DNA from: Deltaproteobacteria bacterium
GTDB lineage: Bacteria > Myxococcota_A > UBA796 > UBA2385
Direction: 5' to 3'
Length of the DNA stretch: 7,804 nucleotides
NCBI GenBank assembly: GCA_015489145.1
Contig: WGAH01000492.1
Span: forward strand, 1 to 7,804
Shown here: in pieces, positions 1-7,804 of the stretch
Layout of the letters: each line of letters opens with the position of its first letter
Position numbering within the stretch: position 1 is the stretch's first letter
Notes under the pieces: generated by a model
What the model saw: the letters and a program-made list of their open reading frames with translations, nothing else
The model's database searches: none
What the model was told of the DNA's origin: nothing
Made by a program: the position numbers and the translations under genes

Positions 1-3000
1 ACCCGGAACAGCGCCCCGCCGGCCTGCTCCACGACCGCATGGTCGAGGCGGTGCTCCCGGGCGTCGAGGCCGCCGGGGCGCTGTTCCGGGTCGAGCCCCC
101 CCGGCCCTTGCGGCGGGTGCCGCTGGGCGAGGACCCGGCCTCGGCGCTGCGCCGGGCCGACGCCGAGCTCGGCCTGGCCCTCGCCGAGCCGGAGATCGCC
201 TACCTCGTCGACCTCTACCGGCGGCTCGGGCGCGACCCCACCGACGCCGAGCTGGTGATGTTCGCCCAGGCCAACTCCGAGCACTGCCGTCACAAGATCT
301 TCAACGCCCGGTGGGTGGTGGACGGCGAGGCGCAGCCCCTGAGCCCCTTCGCGATGATCCGCCACACCCACGCGGTCCACCCGGGGCGCACCCTGTCGGC
401 CTACCGGGACAACGCCGCCGTCGTCGAGGGGCACCCGGTGGCGCGCTTCGAGATCGACCCCGCCGACCGGGTGTACCGGGCGCGGCCGGGCGTGGCGCAC
501 CTGCTGATGAAGGTGGAGACGCACAACCACCCCACCGGCATCGCGCCCTGGCCCGGGGCGGCCACCGGCAGCGGCGGCGAGATCCGCGACGAGGGGGCGA
601 CGGGGCGGGGCGGGAAGCCCCGGGCCGGGCTGTGCGCCTACTGCGTCAGCGACCTGCACCTCCCCGGGGCGCCGCGGCCCTGGGAGCTCGACGCCGGGCG
701 CTCGCCGCGCATGGCCGACCCCCTCCGCATCATGATCGAGGCGCCGCTCGGGGCGGCGGCCTACAACAACGAGTTCGGCCGGCCCAACCTCGCCGGCGCC
801 TTTCGCACCTTCACCGTCCGCGACGCCGGCGGCCTGCGCGGCTACCACAAGCCGATCATGCTGGCCGGCGGCATGGGCCACGTCCGCCCGGAGCACGTCG
901 CCAAGGCGCCCGTCCCCGTCGGCGCGGCCCTGGTGGTCCTCGGCGGGCCGGCGATGCGCATCGGCCTGGGCGGGGGGGCGGCGAGCAGCCGGGCCACCGG
1001 GGCCGGCGCCGAGGAGCTCGACTTCGCCAGCGTGCAGCGCGCCGATCCCGAGGTGGAGCGGCGATGCCAGGAGGTGATCGACCGCTGCGCGGCGATGGGC
1101 GAGGCCAACCCGATCCTGAGCATTCACGACGTCGGCGCCGGGGGCCTGAGCAACGCCCTGCCCGAGCTGGTCCACGACGCGGGCCGCGGCGCGGTGATCG
1201 ACCTCGGCCGGGTGCCCACCGCCGAGCCGGGCATGTCGCCGATGGAGACCTGGTGCAACGAGGCGCAGGAGCGCTACGTGCTGGCGATCCGGCCGGAGGA
1301 TCTCCCGCGCTTCGCGGCGATTTGCGAGCGGGAGCGGGCCCCGTGGGCGGCGGTGGGGGAGGCGACCGGCGACGGGCGGCTGCGCGTGACCCTCGCCGGC
1401 GCGCCGGCGCCGCCGGTCGACCTGGACCTCGCCGGGGTCCTCGGGGGGCCGCCGCGCATGGAGCGCCGGGCGCGCCGTCCCCGCGCCGTCCTCCGCCCGC
1501 TGGACACGGGGGGCATCGAGCCGGCGGAGGCGCTGGACCGCCTGCTCACCCTGCCGGCGGTGGCGAGCAAGGGCTTCCTGATCACCATCGGGGACCGCAG
1601 CGTGACGGGCACCGTGGCCCGGGACCAGATGGTGGGGCCCTGGCAGGTGCCGGTGGCCGACGTCGCCGTCACCGTCACCGACCACGCCGGGCGGGCCGGC
1701 GAGGCGATGGCGCTGGGCGAGCGCCCCCCGGTGGCGCTCCTCGACGCCCCGGCCAGCGGGCGCCTGGCGGTGGCCGAGGCCCTGCTCAACCTGCTCGCCG
1801 CCGACGTGCCGGAGCTGGGGCGGGTGGTGCTGTCGGCCAACTGGATGGCCGCCGCCGGCGACCCGGAGGAGGACGCCCGCCTCTACGACACGGTGCGGGC
1901 GCTGGGGCTGGAACTGTGCCCGGCGCTCGGGGTGTCGATTCCCGTCGGCAAGGACTCCCTGTCGATGCGGGCGCGCTGGCGGGACGCGGCGGGGGAGCAC
2001 GAGGTGCGGGCGCCGCTCACGGTGGTCGTGTCGGCCTTCGCCCCGGTGCGCGACGCCGGGCGCACGCTGACCCCCCAGCTCGTCCGCGACCCCGACACGA
2101 CGCTGATCCTCGTGGACCTCTCCGGCGGGGCCGGGCGCCTGGGCGGTTCCGCCCTCGCCCAGGTGATGGGGCGGTCGGGCGGGCGGCCCGCCGACCTCGA
2201 CCGCCCCGAGCGCCTCGTCGGCCTCTGGCGGGCGATGGACCGGGTGCGCGACCGGGTGCTGGCCTGGCACGACGTGAGCGACGGCGGCGTGGCGGTCACC
2301 CTGTGCGAGATGGCCTTCGCCGGCCACGTCGGCCTCCGGGCGGAGCTTCCCGGCGAGGACCCGGTTCGCGCCCTGTTCGCCGAGGAGCCCGGCGGGGTGA
2401 TGCAGGTGCGCGCCGCCGACGCCCAGGCGGTGCTCGCCGCCCTGGCCGCCGAGGGGGTGCCGGCCCGCGCCGTCGGCGCCCCGACCGGCGACGACCACGT
2501 CGAGCTGCGCGCCGGCGGGCGGGTGGCCCTGCGGGCCGACCGGGTGGCGCTGCACCGGCGCTGGGCCGAGACGAGCTACCGCATCGCCGCCCTGCGGGAC
2601 GACCCGGACTGCGCCCGCGAGGAGTGGGACAACCTCCTCGACCGGGACGACCCGGGACTGTCCACCGCCGCGACCTTCGAGGTCGGGGCCGCCCCGGCGG
2701 CGCGCACCGCCCGTCCCCGGGTGGCGATCCTCCGGGAGCAGGGGATCAACGGCCACCTGGAGATGGCCGCCGCCTTCGACCGCGCCGGCTTCGAGGTCGT
2801 CGACGTGCACATGAGCGACCTGCTCGGCGGGACCGACGACCTCTCGGGCTACCGCGGCCTGGTGGCGCCGGGGGGCTTCTCCTTCGGCGACGTGCTCGGC
2901 GCCGGGCGGGGCCAGGCCCTGCGCCTGCTCCACCACCCCCGGGCCGCGGCGGTCCTTCGCGCCTTCTTCGAGCGCCCCGACACCTTCGCCCTCGGGGTCT

Positions 3001-3467
3001 GCAACGGCTGCCAGCTCCTCGCCCACCTCGCGCCCCTCATCCCCGGCGCCGAGGGCTGGCCGCGCTTCGAGGCCAACCGATCCCGGCGCTTCGAGGCCCG
3101 GTGGTGCCGGCTGGAGATCCTCGACTCCCCGAGCGTGCTGCTGGCGGGCATGGCCGGCAGCCTCCTGCCGGTGCCCGTGGCCCACGGCGAGGGCCGCGCG
3201 GCGGGGGGGGAGGGCGCCCTCGTCGCCGCCCGCTACGTCGACAACCGGGGCCGCCCCACCGAGCGCTACCCCTTCAACCCCAACGGCTCGCCCGGCGGCG
3301 CCACCGCGTTTACCACCGCCGACGGCCGGGTGACGATCATGATGCCCCACCCGGAGCGCGCCTTCCGGGGCCTGGCCTGGTCCTGGGCGCCGGGGGAGGC
3401 GGGCGAGGAGACGCCGTGGATGCGGCTTTTCCACAACGCCCGGGCCTGGGTGGAGGCGGCGGGCTGA
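1..3467 (+). CDS. purL: Phosphoribosylformylglycinamidine synthase, single-chain type (5' end missing)
   Basis: This enzyme converts FGAR, ATP and glutamine to FGAM in cytosolic de novo purine synthesis. The frame is open to the left edge (first full codon at base 3), so 1154 residues are visible. The large proteobacterial enzyme has about 1300, so roughly 140 N-terminal residues are missing; the ATG at 39 is internal. In order I see the motif NSEHCRHKIF (273-302) with its conserved active-site histidine, METHNHP (about 513-533), and the glycine-rich ATP-binding stretch GSGGEIRDEGATGRG (567-611). The second AIR-synthase-like half follows with VGKDSLSM (1944-1967). A C-terminal class I glutaminase domain begins near 2712. 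It carries the nucleophile Cys in GVCNGCQ (Cys codon 3000-3002) and the His and Glu of MPHPER (3348-3350, 3354-3356). No frameshift or missing key residue is seen. Because the glutaminase is fused, no separate PurQ or PurS is needed. Identification rests on near-continuous similarity to remembered E. coli PurL. Confidence 0.97.
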   Translation, partial: PEQRPAGLLHDRMVEAVLPGVEAAGALFRVEPPRPLRRVPLGEDPASALRRADAELGLALAEPEIAYLVDLYRRLGRDPTDAELVMFAQANSEHCRHKIFNARWVVDGEAQPLSPFAMIRHTHAVHPGRTLSAYRDNAAVVEGHPVARFEIDPADRVYRARPGVAHLLMKVETHNHPTGIAPWPGAATGSGGEIRDEGATGRGGKPRAGLCAYCVSDLHLPGAPRPWELDAGRSPRMADPLRIMIEAPLGAAAYNNEFGRPNLAGAFRTFTVRDAGGLRGYHKPIMLAGGMGHVRPEHVAKAPVPVGAALVVLGGPAMRIGLGGGAASSRATGAGAEELDFASVQRADPEVERRCQEVIDRCAAMGEANPILSIHDVGAGGLSNALPELVHDAGRGAVIDLGRVPTAEPGMSPMETWCNEAQERYVLAIRPEDLPRFAAICERERAPWAAVGEATGDGRLRVTLAGAPAPPVDLDLAGVLGGPPRMERRARRPRAVLRPLDTGGIEPAEALDRLLTLPAVASKGFLITIGDRSVTGTVARDQMVGPWQVPVADVAVTVTDHAGRAGEAMALGERPPVALLDAPASGRLAVAEALLNLLAADVPELGRVVLSANWMAAAGDPEEDARLYDTVRALGLELCPALGVSIPVGKDSLSMRARWRDAAGEHEVRAPLTVVVSAFAPVRDAGRTLTPQLVRDPDTTLILVDLSGGAGRLGGSALAQVMGRSGGRPADLDRPERLVGLWRAMDRVRDRVLAWHDVSDGGVAVTLCEMAFAGHVGLRAELPGEDPVRALFAEEPGGVMQVRAADAQAVLAALAAEGVPARAVGAPTGDDHVELRAGGRVALRADRVALHRRWAETSYRIAALRDDPDCAREEWDNLLDRDDPGLSTAATFEVGAAPAARTARPRVAILREQGINGHLEMAAAFDRAGFEVVDVHMSDLLGGTDDLSGYRGLVAPGGFSFGDVLGAGRGQALRLLHHPRAAAVLRAFFERPDTFALGVCNGCQLLAHLAPLIPGAEGWPRFEANRSRRFEARWCRLEILDSPSVLLAGMAGSLLPVPVAHGEGRAAGGEGALVAARYVDNRGRPTERYPFNPNGSPGGATAFTTADGRVTIMMPHPERAFRGLAWSWAPGEAGEETPWMRLFHNARAWVEAAG

Positions 3468-3554
3468 GCCGGCGGCGGCGCCCCGATCCCCCGCCGGGGA
3501 CGTTACGGGGCGGGGGCCGGGCCCGAGGGTCCCGGCTCGCCAGCGGAGGTGACC
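3468..3554 (+). other. purL-purC intergenic gap with GC hairpins
   Basis: This 87-base gap contains no gene. It can fold into GC hairpins: 3479-3485 pairs with 3506-3512 (7 bp), and 3516-3521 pairs with 3531-3536 (6 bp, with further pairing possible inside its 9-base loop). Neither is followed by a T run, so a classical intrinsic terminator is not supported. In such GC-rich DNA, hairpins of this size are common by chance. The gap ends in the purC ribosome binding site. Confidence 0.4.
3545..3552 (+). promoter_or_regulatory. Strong ribosome binding site that fixes the purC start
   Basis: GGAGGTGA is a full match to the 16S anti-Shine-Dalgarno sequence. The ATG at 3555 sits five bases after the GGAGG core. 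An in-frame GTG at 3549 overlaps this site and would leave no usable spacing, so the ATG at 3555 is the better start. Confidence 0.85.
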
Positions 3555-4295
3555 ATGCCCGACGACGGTCTCGAGACCGGCGCCGAGACGCTCCTGTACG
3601 AGGGGAAGGCCAAGCGGGTCTTCGCCACCGACGACCCGCGCCTGGTCCGCATCCACTTCAAGGACGACGCCACGGCCTTCGACGGCGCCAAGCACGCCAC
3701 GGTGGGCGGCAAGGGCGAGGTCAACGCCCGCATCAGCGCCGCCCTGCTCCGCCGGGTCGAGGAGGCCGGCGTGCCGACCCACCTGGTGCGGGTGCTCGGC
3801 CCCCGGGACCACCTCTGCCGGCACGTCGAGATCGTGCCGATCGAGGTGGTGGTCCGCAACGTGGTGGCGGGCTCGCTGGCCCGGCGCCTCGGCCGTGCCG
3901 AGGGCGAGGCGCTGCCCTTCCCGATGGTCGAGTTCTTCTACAAGGACGACGCCCTGCACGACCCGCCGATCTCCGACGTGCACGCCCTGGCCTTCGGCTG
4001 GGCCGCCGAGTGGGAGCTGGCCTACATGCGCCACGCGGCGAAGGTGGTCAACGAGGTGCTGTCGGCCTTCTGGGGCGGGCTGGGCATCCGGCTCGTCGAC
4101 TTCAAGCTCGAGTTCGGGCGCTTCGGGCCCGGGCGGCTGCTGCTGGCCGACGAGATCACCCCCGACGGCTCCCGGCTGTGGGAGGAGGGCACCGGGCGTC
4201 ACCTCGACAAGGACGTGTTCCGGCGCGATCTCGGGGATCTCGGCGCCACCTACCGCGAGCTGCTCGACCGCGTCCTGGCGGCGGAGGCGCCGTGA
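3555..4295 (+). CDS. purC: SAICAR synthetase (phosphoribosylaminoimidazole-succinocarboxamide synthase)
   Basis: This enzyme joins aspartate to CAIR using ATP to give SAICAR in the cytosolic purine pathway. From the ATG at 3555 it has 246 residues, the usual length for the short bacterial enzyme (B. subtilis type). The N-terminal nucleotide-binding motif LLYEGKAKRVF spans residues 13-23 and KDDATAFDG spans 36-44. The two family signatures are clear: VPIEVVVRN at 94-102 and LVDFKLEFG at 180-188. They are followed by ADEITPDGSRLW (198-209) and DKDVFRRDLG (218-227), which are also conserved. The start is chosen on the ribosome binding site; the GTG six bases upstream would add only two residues. 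The stop overlaps the GTG start of purF, which points to one operon with translational coupling. Nothing is truncated or odd. Confidence 0.96.
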   Translation: MPDDGLETGAETLLYEGKAKRVFATDDPRLVRIHFKDDATAFDGAKHATVGGKGEVNARISAALLRRVEEAGVPTHLVRVLGPRDHLCRHVEIVPIEVVVRNVVAGSLARRLGRAEGEALPFPMVEFFYKDDALHDPPISDVHALAFGWAAEWELAYMRHAAKVVNEVLSAFWGGLGIRLVDFKLEFGRFGPGRLLLADEITPDGSRLWEEGTGRHLDKDVFRRDLGDLGATYRELLDRVLAAEAP

Positions 4296-5731
4296 GCGGG
4301 GCGCCGCGGGCGGGGGGCGGCTCCGAGCTTCGCGAGGAGTGCGGGGTCTTCGGGATCATCGGCGATCCCGACGCCGCGCGCCTCACCTGCCTCGGCCTGC
4401 ACGCCCTCCAGCACCGGGGCCAGGAGGGGGCGGGCATCTGCGCCTCCGACGGCCGGGTGATCCGGGCCCACCGGGGGCTCGGCCTGGTGGGCGACGTGTT
4501 CGAGGACCGGCACCTCGACGCGATGACGGGGGCGCTGGCCATCGGGCACGTGCGCTACTCCACCGCCGGCGACGGCTCGCCGCGCAACGTGCAGCCCTTC
4601 GTCGTGCGCTACGCCCAGGGCCAGCTCGCGATCGCCCACAACGGCAACCTCGTCAACGCGCGCCGGCTTCGCGCCGAGCTGGAGGCCGAGGGCAGCATCT
4701 TCCAGAGCAGCTCCGACACCGAGGCCATCCTGCACCTGATGGCCCGCTCCGGGCAGAACACCTTCATCAACCGGCTGGTGGACGCCCTGTACCGGGTGCA
4801 GGGGGCCTACTCCCTGGTGCTGATGACCGAGGACATGCTCGTCGCCGTGCGCGACCCGCGCGGCTTCCGGCCCCTGGTCCTCGGGCGCACCCCGCGGGCC
4901 TGGGTGGTCGCCTCCGAGACCTGCGCCCTCGACCAGGTGGAGGCCCGCTTCGTCCGCGAGGTGGAGCCGGGCGAGATGGTGATCATCGACGGCGGCGGCG
5001 AGGGCCGCCTCGTCAGCCTGCGCCCCTTCCCGCGGCAGCCCCGGCGGGCCTGCATCTTCGAGCTGATCTACTTCGCCCGCCCGGACAGCCGGGTCTTCGG
5101 GCGCAGCGTCTACGCCTTCCGCACCGTGCTCGGCCGCCTGCTGGCCCGGGAGCACCCGGTGGACGCCGACGTGGTGGTGCCGGTGCCCGACTCGGGGGTG
5201 GCCGGCGCGCTGGGCTACGCCGAGGAGAGCGGGATCCCCTACGCCAAGGGGCTGCTGCGCTCCCACTACGTCGGCCGCACCTTCATCGAGCCGGTGCAGT
5301 CGATCCGCGACTTCGGCGTGCGCCTCAAGCTCGCGCCGGTTCGCAGCGTCATCGAGGGCCGCCGGCTGGTGGTGGTGGACGACTCGCTGGTGCGCGGCAC
5401 CACCTCGCGCAAGATCGTCCGCATGCTGCGCGACGCCGGCGCCCGCGAGGTCCACCTCCGCATCACCGCGCCGCCCATCGTCGCCTCCTGCTACTACGGC
5501 GTGGACACGCCCCGGGCCGAGGAGCTCATCGCCCACCGCATGGAGGTGGCGGGCATTCGCGACTACATCGGCGCCGACTCCCTCGGCTACCTGTCCCTGG
5601 CCGGCCTGCGCGCGGCCCAGGGGGAGCCCGCCGACGCCTGGTGCGAGTCCTGCTTCACCGGCGCCTACCCGGTCGACCCGCGCACCGAGGAGCCCGCCGA
5701 GCAGCTCCCGCTGTTCGTCTCGCGCGGCTGA
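4292..5731 (+). CDS. purF: Amidophosphoribosyltransferase, Bacillus-type with propeptide and Fe-S ligands
   Basis: This is the committed first step of purine synthesis: PRPP plus glutamine gives 5-phosphoribosylamine. The GTG start at 4292 overlaps the purC stop, and a GGAGG at 4283-4287 lies four bases before it. The product is 479 residues. Residues 1-16 form a propeptide ending in Glu-Glu, and Cys17 in ECGVFGI is the N-terminal nucleophile exposed by self-cleavage. The glutaminase domain shows HALQHRGQEGAG, GHVRYSTAG (85-93) and AHNGNLVN (115-122). The phosphoribosyltransferase domain has the PRPP loop VVVDDSLVRGTTS, with the two Asp at 363-364. Cys254, Cys400, Cys451 and Cys454 align with the four 4Fe-4S ligands of B. 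subtilis PurF (236, 382, 437 and 440 of the mature chain). That identifies the oxygen-sensitive, cluster-bearing class rather than the E. coli class. Family members are feedback-inhibited by purine nucleotides; no regulatory site is visible in the DNA. Confidence 0.97.
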   Translation: MSGAPRAGGGSELREECGVFGIIGDPDAARLTCLGLHALQHRGQEGAGICASDGRVIRAHRGLGLVGDVFEDRHLDAMTGALAIGHVRYSTAGDGSPRNVQPFVVRYAQGQLAIAHNGNLVNARRLRAELEAEGSIFQSSSDTEAILHLMARSGQNTFINRLVDALYRVQGAYSLVLMTEDMLVAVRDPRGFRPLVLGRTPRAWVVASETCALDQVEARFVREVEPGEMVIIDGGGEGRLVSLRPFPRQPRRACIFELIYFARPDSRVFGRSVYAFRTVLGRLLAREHPVDADVVVPVPDSGVAGALGYAEESGIPYAKGLLRSHYVGRTFIEPVQSIRDFGVRLKLAPVRSVIEGRRLVVVDDSLVRGTTSRKIVRMLRDAGAREVHLRITAPPIVASCYYGVDTPRAEELIAHRMEVAGIRDYIGADSLGYLSLAGLRAAQGEPADAWCESCFTGAYPVDPRTEEPAEQLPLFVSRG

Positions 5732-5734
5732 TCG

Positions 5735-5754
5735 CCCGCCGCCGTGCCGGCGGG
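5735..5754 (+). terminator. Weak hairpin just after purF
   Basis: A perfect 7-bp GC stem (5735-5741 with 5748-5754) with a six-base loop starts three bases after the purF stop. No T run follows, so intrinsic termination is doubtful. It may mark the end of the purine operon or protect the 3' end of the message. Chance is a real alternative in this base composition. Confidence 0.25.
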
Positions 5755-5766
5755 GACACCGGTTGG

Positions 5767-5772
5767 TAGACT
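5767..5772 (+). promoter_or_regulatory. Possible -10 element ahead of the Hsp70 gene
   Basis: TAGACT matches four of six bases of the sigma-70 -10 consensus and lies in one of the less GC-rich patches, 58 bases before the ATG at 5831. Seventeen bases upstream only a poor -35 candidate (GTGCCG) is present. No heat-shock sigma consensus or CIRCE inverted repeat is visible in the 99-base gap. If used, this would make the Hsp70 gene its own transcription unit. Confidence 0.25.
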
Positions 5773-5830
5773 GCGGCGACGACGGCGCCGGACCGCTTCC
5801 GGTTCCTTTCAACGACAGCGACGAGGCGTC

Positions 5831-7804
<1,974 letters not shown>

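Noticed and set aside
39..41. ATG at 39 as the start of purL
   Set aside because: Residues before it (LLHDR) continue the similarity to PurL, and the frame is open to the edge. It is an internal Met of a gene cut by the window.
3201..3212. A run of eight G in purL as a possible frameshift
   Set aside because: The frame before and after the run continues the PurL alignment without a break.
3549..3554. GTG at 3549 as the purC start
   Set aside because: It lies inside the GGAGGTGA ribosome binding site, while the ATG at 3555 has ideal spacing and fits the family's N-terminus.
311..4291. A stop-free plus-strand frame spanning purL and purC that joins the purF frame, giving an apparent 1806-residue protein
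   Set aside because: Upstream of 4292 the translation is Arg/Gly/Pro/Ala nonsense in another frame of purL and purC. Very high GC removes stop codons. Only the part from 4292 is purF.

Overview
The window is very GC-rich (above 70% by eye, with nearly every third codon position G or C). It reads as a stretch of bacterial chromosome or a short contig with four same-strand genes, two of them cut by the window edges. The order is purL (missing its 5' end), purC, purF, then a dnaK-like Hsp70 gene with no stop before the right edge. The first three are core de novo purine genes. PurL is the large single-chain glutamine-dependent type familiar from Proteobacteria. PurC is the short bacterial type, and PurF is the Bacillus type, with a propeptide and four cysteines placed for a 4Fe-4S cluster. 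With the GC content this suggests a high-GC Gram-negative, perhaps a deltaproteobacterial or myxobacterial relative; I cannot name a genus.

Layout: purL runs from the left edge to 3467. An 87-base hairpin-prone gap carries the strong purC ribosome site. purC is 3555-4295. purF starts on a GTG that overlaps the purC stop (GTGA) and ends at 5731. A 99-base gap holds a weak hairpin and a possible -10 element. The Hsp70 gene starts at 5831. PurF makes phosphoribosylamine from PRPP, PurL turns FGAR into FGAM, and PurC turns CAIR into SAICAR, so the three supply steps 1, 4 and 7 or so of IMP synthesis. The Hsp70 gene has no evident pathway link and may be a separate transcription unit.

Two things are out of the ordinary. 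The Hsp70 keeps its ATPase and beta substrate-binding domains but lacks the usual alpha-helical lid, which is replaced by a Pro/Ala/Glu-rich tail with a basic patch. That tail also runs into a 75-base, 96%-identical inverted repeat whose right arm ends at the last base of the window. The 109-base spacer reads like an acidic protein tail on the minus strand and like nonsense on the plus strand. The simplest reading is a fold-back or assembly chimera at a contig end. A real small invertible segment is the more exciting alternative, because both orientations keep the frame open. Everything else looks like ordinary housekeeping sequence.
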